A stretch of 5,968 nucleotides of DNA from GCA-002688135 sp964536565 (GCA_964536565.1 CAZHXK010000061.1:1-5968), one strand, 5' to 3'. Shown: positions 1 to 5,466, counted from the first letter of the stretch. Numbers and translations: made by a program. The notes: a model not told the origin generated them from the letters alone.

Positions 1-1642
1 GAAGCTCAACAGGGTCTCGATTTGTAATCGAACGACGCTTGCGCTGAACGCATGCATCACGAATCAAACCGGCATCACGTCGCAAAAACATCTCTGACAC
101 TTCTTTGTCTACCATATGCGTCATATCACCACGATCATGACACCCATGACACAAATCGTATGAACGGTGTGCCCACTCCCCCGTCCGCGCATCAAAACGA
201 TAATCAGACATAAAGTAACGAGCATATTGCGCGACCAACACAATCATCTCAACAAGATAATCAACATCCTGCTGGCGCATAGAATAGTGACACCCAACGC
301 GAGTCCACCCAGGCTTTACACCGTGAAATCCCTGAGCGATTGCCCGTCGATACTGCTCAGATTGTTGCGAATTTACATCAAGCAGGTAATGACCATAAGG
401 CCCCGCACACGAACATCCCGCACGAGCCTGCACACCAGTAAGATGATCAAGCAACACCGTCACAAACTTCGGGTGAATTAACAATCCTGAAGCCACATCG
501 CGAACAAGAAATGAAACTATCGGAAGACGCAGTCGCGGATCAGAAGAACCAAGAACTTCAATCTCAGGAACGTCCGCAAAACGCTCAAGCATCTGAGTGC
601 AATAACGTTCTTCAATTTCGTGAATAATATTCGTACCAATAGCATCACGTATCAACAGCGCTCCAGCCGCACGAACCGTCTGATAGATAGCCGGTGTACC
701 ACCATCCTCGCGCATCTCAATATCAGAGTGAAAATCATGCGCCTGATCGTTCACAAACTCTACCGTACCGCCAGCTGCATTCACAGGGGCCAAATCAGAC
801 GAATACAAACGTTCATGAAAAATCAGTACACCTGTCGCTTCTGGCCCACCAATAAACTTATGCATGGAAACGAATACCACGTCGATCTCCTCAAGAGGAT
901 GACCGGGAGACATGTTAATCTTCCGATACGGCGCAACCGCAGCACAATCAAAACACACAACGACGTCATACGAATTCAGCAAACGCGTAAGACGACGAAT
1001 ATCCGTAAGCCTACCTGTCACATTAGACGCAGCAGAAAAACTTCCATACTTCGGACGACCAGCATACAGCTCCGACTGAAGCTGAAGCTCAAGAGCAGCG
1101 TAATCAATCCCCCCATCCGCACCCAACGAAACAGAAACAACCTCACACAAACACTCACGCCAACTAACCTCATTTGAGTGATGCTCATATGGGCCAACAA
1201 AAACCACAGGCAAATCATCACCCATGCGTTCCTTAAGCGCAGACAAACTCGTACCCAGCAGCTTGATCGTAGCCGGAGGAATCGCGACGCCGATAATCTG
1301 TTGAAACCGTCGGATCGCTCCTGACGCACCAGACCCACGACAAATCAATTTATGCGAATCATTCGCACCAAAAGCTTTTCGAATGATCTGCTTAGCCTCG
1401 TGATACAAAGCAGACGTATAGACACCCGTTCTATTATCTTCAGTATGCGTATTTGCACACATCATTTTCAGATCAAGCAGCCACTGCTCAAAAAATCTCA
1501 GCGGCTTTCCCGTCGCAGTAAAGTCCGCATACGTAATTTTTCTCTTACCGTACGGACCACCAAACAACACATCACCACCAATCATCTCAGTACGCAACTG
1601 CTCTCGATTCACTGATTCAGTCAACTTTGTAAACGCTTCCAT
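1..1642 (-). CDS. Class V aminotransferase-fold PLP enzyme (cysteine desulfurase-like), C-terminus cut by window edge
   Basis: An open frame of 547 codons runs from the ATG at 1642 to the window edge with no stop. AGGAGG sits 6 nt upstream of the ATG (1649-1654), which fixes the start. By hand translation, motifs in order are YADFTATGKP (38-47), ANTHTE (63-68), RGSGASGAI (102-110), GPYEHHSNE (150-158), FDCAAVAPY with the presumed PLP-pyridine aspartate D232, SMHKFIGGP with the presumed Schiff-base lysine K262, GGTVEFVN (T293 probably contacts phosphate), REDGGTP, and GCSCAGPYGH (409-418). These are hallmarks of a NifS/class V aminotransferase subfamily. The protein is longer than ordinary IscS/SufS (about 400 residues); its tail has a CHGCH motif at 498-502. 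The substrate is not determinable: cysteine desulfurase or lyase activity is possible, but no Fe-S partner gene is visible. It appears to be a single gene with its own promoter. Confidence 0.9.
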   Translation of the reverse strand, partial: MEAFTKLTESVNREQLRTEMIGGDVLFGGPYGKRKITYADFTATGKPLRFFEQWLLDLKMMCANTHTEDNRTGVYTSALYHEAKQIIRKAFGANDSHKLICRGSGASGAIRRFQQIIGVAIPPATIKLLGTSLSALKERMGDDLPVVFVGPYEHHSNEVSWRECLCEVVSVSLGADGGIDYAALELQLQSELYAGRPKYGSFSAASNVTGRLTDIRRLTRLLNSYDVVVCFDCAAVAPYRKINMSPGHPLEEIDVVFVSMHKFIGGPEATGVLIFHERLYSSDLAPVNAAGGTVEFVNDQAHDFHSDIEMREDGGTPAIYQTVRAAGALLIRDAIGTNIIHEIEERYCTQMLERFADVPEIEVLGSSDPRLRLPIVSFLVRDVASGLLIHPKFVTVLLDHLTGVQARAGCSCAGPYGHYLLDVNSQQSEQYRRAIAQGFHGVKPGWTRVGCHYSMRQQDVDYLVEMIVLVAQYARYFMSDYRFDARTGEWAHRSYDLCHGCHDRGDMTHMVDKEVSEMFLRRDAGLIRDACVQRKRRSITNRDPVEL

Positions 1643-1675
1643 ACTCGCCCTCCTCTGTATAATGAACTCAAACGT

Positions 1676-1704
1676 ATCCTACTCATTTCGCACAACATAA
1701 TCAA
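1676..1704 (-). promoter_or_regulatory. Predicted sigma70-type promoter for the class V aminotransferase gene
   Basis: Read on the minus strand, TTGATT (1699-1704) and TAGGAT (1676-1681) are separated by exactly 17 nt. Each matches consensus at 4 of 6 positions. Transcription would start about 26 nt before the ATG, leaving room for the AGGAGG ribosome site. The promoter lies just past the last terminator of the tRNA-derived array, so the gene looks insulated from upstream transcription. Confidence 0.45.
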
Positions 1705-1709
1705 GAAGC

Positions 1710-1737
1710 AAAAAAACAGGGTGGAATACCCTGTTTC
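1710..1737 (-). terminator. Intrinsic terminator of the distal tRNA-derived unit
   Basis: A perfect 9-bp inverted repeat (AAACAGGGT / ACCCTGTTT, 1714-1722 and 1728-1736) encloses a 5-nt loop. On the minus strand it runs into seven Ts. It is sequence-identical to the terminator after tRNA-Ser(TGA) at 2017-2043. Confidence 0.8.
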
Positions 1738-1741
1738 TTCA

Positions 1742-1843
1742 ATACGGAGAGACAGGGATTCGGGTGAGGAAGCGAAATGAGTGAAATATCAAGTTTACTT
1801 GTATTTCCGAGTGGAGTGACTGAAGAGCGTAGCTACCCTGGGT
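1742..1843 (-). repeat. tRNA-Ser T-arm unit with 72-nt T-loop insert (distal copy)
   Basis: On the minus strand the unit opens with ACCCAGGGT, as in the tRNA T-arm. It continues with a 72-nt insert (1763-1834) and resumes with CGAATCCCTGTCTCTCCG, the tRNA T-arm and acceptor 3' strand. The insert has two 15-nt purine-rich arms (plus strand 1770-1784 and 1809-1823) flanking a 10-bp hairpin with one bulge (1783-1793 / 1798-1807, loop TTTA). A terminator follows directly. No coding potential is credible. It could be a degenerate tRNA copy, a small structured RNA, or a palindromic repeat family. Confidence 0.65.
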
Positions 1844-1855
1844 AAAAGGGTTTAG

Positions 1856-1871
1856 AAACAAACAAACAAAC
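1856..1871. repeat. Short (AAAC)4 tract
   Basis: Four copies of AAAC on the plus strand (GTTT on the minus strand). The tract lies just past the T-run of the 1873-1901 terminator and may simply extend its U-rich tail. No other role is visible. Confidence 0.6.
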
Positions 1872-1872
1872 T

Positions 1873-1901
1873 AAAAAGCAGGATCAATGACCCTACTTTT
1901 T
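1873..1901 (-). terminator. Intrinsic terminator of the proximal tRNA-derived unit
   Basis: An 11-bp stem (1875-1885 with 1889-1899) with a 3-nt loop is followed on the minus strand by a T-run. Its sequence differs from the other two terminators of the array. In minus-strand RNA the stem is complete thanks to two G-U pairs, whereas plus-strand RNA would have two A-C mismatches. This supports a function on the minus strand. Confidence 0.7.
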
Positions 1902-1903
1902 AC

Positions 1904-2011
1904 ATACGGAGAGACAGGGATTCGGCTGAGGGAGTGAAGTGAGTGATATGAAAAGCGACAGCTTTGCATGTCCGAGCGAAATGACTGAAGCGCGCAGCTA
2001 CCCTGGGTGAG
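1904..2011 (-). repeat. tRNA-Ser T-arm unit with 75-nt T-loop insert (proximal copy)
   Basis: On the minus strand this begins CTCACCCAGGGT, a 12-nt identity to tRNA-Ser(TGA) covering the end of the variable arm and the T-stem. A 75-nt insert follows (1925-1999), then CGAATCCCTGTCTCTCCG as in the tRNA. The insert replaces the single base 2070 of the intact tRNA, within the T-loop. Its purine-rich arms (plus strand 1932-1946 and 1974-1988, 12 of 15 positions equal) flank a hairpin (1946-1956 / 1961-1971, loop GACA) with one mismatch. The arms resemble those of the distal unit, but the hairpin sequence does not. A separate terminator follows at 1873-1901. Confidence 0.65.
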
Positions 2012-2016
2012 GGTAC

Positions 2017-2043
2017 AAAAAAACAGGGTGGAATACCCTGTTT
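2017..2043 (-). terminator. Intrinsic terminator of tRNA-Ser(TGA)
   Basis: The stem AAACAGGGT / ACCCTGTTT with a 5-nt loop runs into seven Ts on the minus strand. It starts 8 nt after the mature tRNA 3' end. Confidence 0.85.
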
Positions 2044-2051
2044 CTTCAATA

Positions 2052-2136
2052 CGGAGAGACAGGGATTCGAACCCTGGGTGAGTTGCCCCACACTGGTTTT
2101 CAAGACCAGCTCCTTAAACCGCTCAGACATCTCTCC
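2052..2136 (-). tRNA. tRNA-Ser (anticodon TGA)
   Basis: The 85-nt gene folds as a type II tRNA. The acceptor stem is GGAGAGA/TCTCTCC with discriminator G. The anticodon stem CTGGT/ACCAG encloses loop CTTGAAA, giving anticodon TGA. The long variable arm (GTGGG/CTCAC) and the T-arm CAGGG-TTCGAAT-CCCTG are both intact. CCA is not encoded, so it must be added enzymatically. The gene reads UCA and, by wobble, other UCN serine codons. Confidence 0.95.
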
Positions 2137-2151
2137 AATTTCAACAGCGAG

Positions 2152-2180
2152 AGTATACCAATCTCTTCCAATTTAGGCAA
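2152..2180 (-). promoter_or_regulatory. Predicted promoter of tRNA-Ser(TGA)
   Basis: On the minus strand TTGCCT (2175-2180) and TATACT (2152-2157) are spaced by 17 nt. Transcription would begin about 8-10 nt before the mature tRNA 5' end, a typical short tRNA leader. The promoter lies in the 58-nt gap after the VKOR stop, so the tRNA need not depend on readthrough from the operon. Confidence 0.65.
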
Positions 2181-2194
2181 TATCAGCTTTTATA

Positions 2195-2713
2195 CTACAT
2201 CTTCTTGGCTATCAGATACAGCTTCATCCCTATTGCATATAGCAAAGTAGACGTGACCGCCGATAACATACAATACTGACAAATCGCATGAAGAACGAAT
2301 AGTTGTAGGTATACAAACCACGCACTCGCCGCAAACGCAATCGCAGATAAAAACGAAATATACAGCAATACCGACTTACGACGCACATCAAAATAGAATA
2401 ATGCGCACAGCAACATCAACACATATCCAATCGAACCAAACAGTGCAACGGGAATACCAAACACCTCTGAATACGAACTGCTCGTCACCACATCACACCC
2501 CTCAACAAGCGAACATGTTGGTGCAACCCCCTGAAAATGTGATACCGCTAAATATGTCGCATCCAAAAAACCAATAGATGCGATTACAATAACTCCATAC
2601 AATAACCACTTAAGACGCTGGGGTACTTGTTGTGGAGACTGCTGGGATGAGCTGGCTTTGGATGAGTGCTCGGAAAGATTCATAATCTGATTGAGGTTGA
2701 GTAGGTTGTCCAT
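2195..2713 (-). CDS. VKOR-family membrane protein (DsbB-like quinone-dependent disulfide regenerator)
   Basis: This 172-residue protein has the VKOR core. Four hydrophobic helices lie at about 36-56, 86-108, 115-140 and 143-168. Between the first two is a loop cysteine pair, CSLVEGC (C67, C73), followed by S79 and FGIP. The redox pair CQYC (C145, C148) opens the last helix. The family moves electrons from reduced thiol oxidoreductases to membrane quinone. The neighbouring DsbA-like gene is the obvious partner; many bacteria encode the two as one fusion protein, here they are separate. The start is uncertain: ATG at 2713 or at 2683 (residue 11) overlaps the DsbA gene by 104 or 74 nt, and neither has a clear Shine-Dalgarno. 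No later start would preserve the first helix. The N-terminal 30 residues are polar, Ser/Gln-rich and probably cytoplasmic. The stop is TAG. Confidence 0.9.
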   Translation of the reverse strand: MDNLLNLNQIMNLSEHSSKASSSQQSPQQVPQRLKWLLYGVIVIASIGFLDATYLAVSHFQGVAPTCSLVEGCDVVTSSSYSEVFGIPVALFGSIGYVLMLLCALFYFDVRRKSVLLYISFLSAIAFAASAWFVYLQLFVLHAICQYCMLSAVTSTLLYAIGMKLYLIAKKM

Positions 2714-3392
2714 TAAAGAAGAACGTCGGAGTTGAATTTACCTGACCGGCAATACCTAAATTATAATCATCATTCACCGCATTCTTAACATCGCGAGATT
2801 TTAGATCTTTCTTAAACTGATCAACATCTAATTCAAGCGAAGCTGCGTATCCATCAAAAATATCCGATGGGTTTCGCTCATTAGACCAATTATTCTGCTG
2901 ACCAAATAACACATCATGCATCTCCCAGAACTTCCCTTGATTTCCTGCCGCTTCCGCAGCTTGTGCTGCGAGCTGTGCATTCGGATGTAACTGACGTAAT
3001 GGAAAATGGCGATACACAACACGAAGATTGTCACCCAAATTTTCTGCCAATAAATTCACTGCTCCATGATACGAACGACACGCAGGACATTGAAAATCAG
3101 AATATTCTATCAACACATTCTCAGAATCTGGATTCCCTTTCTCCCAATCCCCTTCTGCTGGAAGTGCTGCAATAATTCCCACAGGACCATCAACTCGCTT
3201 CGGGCCATCATTCAATTGCACAATCCCATACACTGCCGCAACCAAAATAGCAAACACAGCAGTCCACTTCATACGCCTCGCATTCGCACGTCTATCGCGC
3301 TCGTTCGCTTCACGCTCTCGACGTTCTGCTTTTCGCTCATCTCTTCGCTCGCTCTTTGATACTCCATCTTGTGATACATTTTGTTCATCCAT
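2610..3392 (-). CDS. Membrane-anchored DsbA-like thiol:disulfide oxidoreductase (thioredoxin fold)
   Basis: The 260-residue protein begins with a strikingly charged Arg/Glu-rich segment (about 13-40). A single membrane anchor follows (about 43-60), then a thioredoxin-fold domain from about 90 to 248. The active site is FQCPACRSYH (C102, C105), and the cis-proline loop is STPTFFFNG (P222). The segment between them, roughly 135-200, is the helical insertion of the DsbA/Thioredoxin_4 family. Topology suggests the catalytic domain lies outside the cytoplasm and oxidises exported proteins. The start ATG is 1 nt after the SDR stop; only a weak AGG precedes it, inside the SDR gene, suggesting translational coupling. 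The last 25-35 codons overlap the VKOR start. The Thr/Ser/Pro-rich C-terminal tail may be dispensable. Confidence 0.92.
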   Translation of the reverse strand: MDEQNVSQDGVSKSERRDERKAERREREANERDRRANARRMKWTAVFAILVAAVYGIVQLNDGPKRVDGPVGIIAALPAEGDWEKGNPDSENVLIEYSDFQCPACRSYHGAVNLLAENLGDNLRVVYRHFPLRQLHPNAQLAAQAAEAAGNQGKFWEMHDVLFGQQNNWSNERNPSDIFDGYAASLELDVDQFKKDLKSRDVKNAVNDDYNLGIAGQVNSTPTFFFNGQPTQPQSDYESFRALIQSQLIPAVSTTSTPAS

Positions 3393-3393
3393 A

Positions 3394-4164
3394 TTACCTA
3401 TTATTAATACGTGCCACGTGTCTCCGTGCTAATGCACGAGAAACAAAACGTGACAAGAAAATAAATGCTCTATTCTTAAAACCATGCACTGCAACTACAT
3501 GCTTACGCTTCATAGCACTCCAACCATATGCAGCAACATCAAGTGCCTTCGACCCTCCAAATTTATCGGATCCACCACCCCCCGGAACAGCTACATCAAA
3601 AAACTCTGTCTTTGTCGCACCAGGACACAATACCGTTACACTCACACCAGTCCCTTGTAACTCTTCACTTAAGGCCTCAGAAAAACTAAGCACGTATGCC
3701 TTCGTCGCGTAATACACACTCATAAACGCTCCAGGGAAAAACCCTGCAACACTCGCAACCTGCATAACATACCCTGATCGACGCGACATCATCCCCGGCA
3801 AGAACAATCGAGTCAATCGAGTCAATGCAGAAACATTCAAATCGATCATTTGCCGTTCACGCTTGGCATCCGTCTCAATATAATCACCATGCAAACCAAA
3901 GCCAGCATTATTCACCAACACATCAACCACAATCCCCTCATGCGCCAATGAATCATATAAAAGATCAGCGCCATTAGTCGAAGCCAAATCAATCGACTCC
4001 ACATGAGTCTTCACCTCAAACTCTTTTTCAATCTCGCGTGCCAGCTCCGAAAGCTTCTCTCGACGACGTGCAACCAACACCACATCATATCCATCTCGCG
4101 CAGCCAACTTCGCAATCTCGCGACCGATCCCACTTGATGCTCCCGTGATTAATGACCAATTCAT
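3394..4164 (-). CDS. Short-chain dehydrogenase/reductase (classical SDR)
   Basis: Numbering from the upstream GTG at 4173: the nucleotide-binding motif TGASSGIG is at 10-17, NNAG at 88-91, and the catalytic set is N113, S141, Y154 and K158 with normal spacing (YYATK). ARR at 35-37 after the second strand suggests NADPH preference, an inference. The total is about 256-259 residues, normal for classical SDRs; the substrate cannot be read from sequence. The start is ambiguous: ATG at 4164 lies 12 nt after an AAGGAG and gives the typical short N-terminus, while GTG at 4173 directly abuts the dcd stop with only 3 nt after AAGGAG. I favour the ATG. The gene sits between dcd and the DsbA-like gene, 1 nt before the latter, so it is almost surely cotranscribed. 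The C-terminal 40 residues are basic with a hydrophobic stretch (AFIFLSRFV). Confidence 0.9.
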   Translation of the reverse strand: MNWSLITGASSGIGREIAKLAARDGYDVVLVARRREKLSELAREIEKEFEVKTHVESIDLASTNGADLLYDSLAHEGIVVDVLVNNAGFGLHGDYIETDAKRERQMIDLNVSALTRLTRLFLPGMMSRRSGYVMQVASVAGFFPGAFMSVYYATKAYVLSFSEALSEELQGTGVSVTVLCPGATKTEFFDVAVPGGGGSDKFGGSKALDVAAYGWSAMKRKHVVAVHGFKNRAFIFLSRFVSRALARRHVARINNR

Positions 4165-4173
4165 AATATTCAC

Positions 4174-4782
4174 TTACTCCTTCGACGACATATCGCTTAA
4201 CATCTCCTCAATCTGCTCCTTACTATAAAAATTTCGCCACATCTGAGACGCACGTGGTTTTGTATCGCCCACATACTTACTTCCCATTTCCTTAGAATAC
4301 GGCCGCGAAGCAGGACTGCTCATCCGCTCAAACGCCATCTGTGCTATCGGCATCTTATAATACAACAGAATCGGAAGGTTAGCGGTATTATGCAACTCCA
4401 GTGTCATCTTCAACGAATTTCCTGGATCAAGAAACCCGGCCGTCACATGAATCATCACACCCATACGCCCCACAGAACTCTTTCCTTCCAGTCGTCCCAC
4501 CATATCATTGGCCACACCGGTTGTTTCATAAATCATCCCCAACGCGAATTCACCCGGGTGCAACACGAACGGCTGATCCTCTTTAATAATCACCTCTCGC
4601 ATCATCGGATCGATCGGCTTCTTCGGATCAATCACATAATTTGAATTCGTATCATAAATCAAAAAATGTTTATCCAAACGCAAATCAATGGATGCTGGCT
4701 GAACAAACTTCTCTTCATATGGATCGATCGTAATCTCCCCTGCTTCAATCGCCATTTTAATATCTGTATCGGATAGAATCAT
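4174..4782 (-). CDS. dcd: dCTP deaminase, probably the bifunctional dUTP-forming/dUTP-hydrolysing type
   Basis: The 202-residue protein carries the whole Dcd signature: QPASIDLRL (28-36), HPGEFALG (75-82), GRLEGKSSVGRMG (96-108), HVTAGFLDPG (112-121), and LELHN with presumed catalytic E129. GSKY near the C-terminus closes the nucleotide site. The enzyme deaminates dCTP to dUTP for dTMP synthesis. The HVTAGFLDPG loop resembles the mycobacterial bifunctional deaminase/dUTPase more than the E. coli enzyme (VTAHRIDPG), so direct conversion to dUMP is likely; this is family inference. The ribosome site is weak (AGG, 11 nt upstream). It is the first gene of the dcd-SDR-DsbA-VKOR cluster, after a 66-nt gap with a candidate promoter. 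Confidence 0.95.
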   Translation of the reverse strand: MILSDTDIKMAIEAGEITIDPYEEKFVQPASIDLRLDKHFLIYDTNSNYVIDPKKPIDPMMREVIIKEDQPFVLHPGEFALGMIYETTGVANDMVGRLEGKSSVGRMGVMIHVTAGFLDPGNSLKMTLELHNTANLPILLYYKMPIAQMAFERMSSPASRPYSKEMGSKYVGDTKPRASQMWRNFYSKEQIEEMLSDMSSKE

Positions 4783-4807
4783 AAATACGCCTGTTAATAA
4801 GTCTCAA

Positions 4808-4835
4808 ATCTTAACAAAATTCTCAACATAATCAA
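4808..4835 (-). promoter_or_regulatory. Candidate promoter of the dcd-SDR-DsbA-VKOR operon
   Basis: On the minus strand TTGATT (4830-4835) and TAAGAT (4808-4813) are spaced by 16 nt. Each matches consensus at 4 of 6 positions. It lies in the gap between the DUF1801 stop and the dcd start, where no terminator is visible, so readthrough from DUF1801 is also possible. The -35 hexamer is the same as in the promoter at 1676-1704. Confidence 0.35.
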
Positions 4836-4848
4836 ATCGAACCGACCA

Positions 4849-5259
4849 TCACTTCTTTTTCCGATACAATACCTCCACCTCCTTCAAAATCTTCCCCAAC
4901 ACCTTCATATCAATATCCGCGGGCTTCTTAATATTAATACAACTCTTCCCTGTCTTTACCTTCCCCAATTTTTTCTTGTATTTCTCCGGAAGATACCCAT
5001 TTCCGTCACACATCGTCACATACACACTCACAAAATTCTTCTGACTCGCCAACCCAACCACAAACCAATCCCCCTCCAAACCAGACTTCGTTTTATAATG
5101 ATAACTCCCATACCCTATCATCCCATACACCATATAAGGCCTGAGTGATGGGGCACTCTTACGAATAAACGTATGCATCTTTTTGATGAATGCCTTACGT
5201 TCACCTTCGAGCTCGTTGATATATTGTGTTGGAGTGGTTGCTTTTGATGAACCTTTCAT
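4849..5259 (-). CDS. DUF1801 (YdhG-like) domain protein
   Basis: This small 136-residue soluble protein is rich in lysine. It shows the DUF1801 pattern: an N-terminal helix (YINELEGERKAFIKKMHTF), then PYMVYGMIGYGSYHY, a central strand pair (WFVVGLASQKNFVSVYV), and a C-terminal KKPADIDMKVLGKILKEV. The family has a YdhG/CyaY-like alpha-beta fold and no settled biochemical role, so no function is assigned. It ends in TGA. It has an extended -10 promoter just upstream and no Shine-Dalgarno, suggesting leaderless translation. It is monocistronic or leads into dcd. Confidence 0.8.
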   Translation of the reverse strand: MKGSSKATTPTQYINELEGERKAFIKKMHTFIRKSAPSLRPYMVYGMIGYGSYHYKTKSGLEGDWFVVGLASQKNFVSVYVTMCDGNGYLPEKYKKKLGKVKTGKSCINIKKPADIDMKVLGKILKEVEVLYRKKK

Positions 5260-5267
5260 ATACTGAC

Positions 5268-5276
5268 ATTATAGCA
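5268..5276 (-). promoter_or_regulatory. Extended -10 promoter of the DUF1801 gene
   Basis: The minus strand reads TGCTATAAT, a perfect TATAAT with the TGn extension. No -35 hexamer is visible; that position falls in the preceding terminator. Only 8 nt separate the box from the ATG, so the predicted transcript start is within 0-2 nt of the start codon. Confidence 0.6.
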
Positions 5277-5280
5277 AAAT

Positions 5281-5308
5281 AAAAAACATCCCGCTGAGGA
5301 TGTCTTTT
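5281..5308 (-). terminator. Intrinsic terminator of tRNA-Ser(GGA)
   Basis: A hairpin of about 10 bp with core ACATCC / GGATGT and loop TCAGCG ends in a run of six Ts on the minus strand. One position is a G-U pair in minus-strand RNA but an A-C mismatch in plus-strand RNA, which fits the assigned direction. Confidence 0.8.
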
Positions 5309-5313
5309 ATATA

Positions 5314-5398
5314 CGGAAGGTAGGAGATTCGAACTCCTGTGGGCCGAAACCCACCACCTTTCCAAGGTGGCGCAATGGACCAACTATGCGAACCTTCC
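5314..5398 (-). tRNA. tRNA-Ser (anticodon GGA)
   Basis: The 85-nt type II tRNA has acceptor stem GGAAGGT/ACCTTCC with discriminator G. The anticodon stem CCACC/GGTGG holds loop TTGGAAA, giving anticodon GGA. The long variable arm (TGGG-TTTCGG-CCCA) and T-arm AGGAG-TTCGAAT-CTCCT are complete. CCA is not encoded. It reads UCC and UCU. Like the TGA isoacceptor, the mature 3' end is followed by TAT and then a terminator. Confidence 0.95.
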
Positions 5399-5406
5399 AT
5401 AACTAA

Positions 5407-5412
5407 ATTGTA
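5407..5412 (-). promoter_or_regulatory. Possible -10 element for tRNA-Ser(GGA)
   Basis: TACAAT on the minus strand (5 of 6 consensus positions) lies 8 nt before the mature tRNA 5' end. No convincing -35 is found at the normal distance, so the call is weak. Confidence 0.25.
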
Positions 5413-5466
5413 AATACTCAGTGGCGACCTACGGTGAAAGATATAGATGCATCGCCTTCGGCTTGG

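Larger units (their letters stand above)
1709..2136 (-). repeat. tRNA-Ser(TGA)-associated tandem array: tRNA plus two tRNA-3'-end-derived units
   Basis: Three tandem blocks each end in the tRNA acceptor/T-arm 3' strand followed by a terminator hairpin. The 21-nt stretch from the 3' trailer through the T-loop is identical at 1742-1762, 1904-1924 and 2049-2069. Segments 1709-1762 and 2016-2069 are identical over 54 nt, including the terminator. The first block (in transcription order) is the intact tRNA; the other two lack the acceptor 5' strand, D arm and anticodon arm, and carry 72-75 nt in the T-loop. The array looks like local duplication of the tRNA 3' end with a recurring insert. No integrase or transposase gene is present in the window. 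Confidence 0.7.

Noticed and set aside
137..151. Cytochrome c haem-binding site (CxxCH)
   Set aside because: The motif is in a PLP enzyme without an export signal; a haem c site is very unlikely, so it is only noted as a possible metal site.
620..1177. Plus-strand frame of 185 codons
   Set aside because: It lies wholly opposite the class V aminotransferase, whose motifs continue through this stretch; composition is low-complexity Arg/Thr/Ile from the antisense strand.
1018..1338. Minus-strand 106-codon frame
   Set aside because: It is out of frame with the aminotransferase across conserved motifs such as GPYEHHSNE; a shadow.
1709..2069. CRISPR-like array
   Set aside because: Repeats are 21-54 nt but the spacing is irregular (145 and 162 nt), the repeat is tRNA sequence, and the intervening segments resemble each other, unlike spacers.
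1900..2130. Minus-strand 76-codon frame beginning MSERFKELVLKTS
   Set aside because: It is the tRNA-Ser(TGA) and the adjacent terminator and T-arm unit read as protein; the peptide is the usual false translation of tRNA-Ser.
3356..3712. Plus-strand 118-codon frame
   Set aside because: Antisense to the SDR gene, with no recognisable domain or ribosome site.
4849..4851. TGA recoded as glycine (as in some CPR lineages)
   Set aside because: TGA ends the DUF1801 gene at the expected family length, and no in-frame TGA is seen in the other genes.
5201..5383. Minus-strand 60-codon frame starting inside tRNA-Ser(GGA)
   Set aside because: It runs through the tRNA, its terminator and the DUF1801 promoter and start in another frame; there is no family resemblance.
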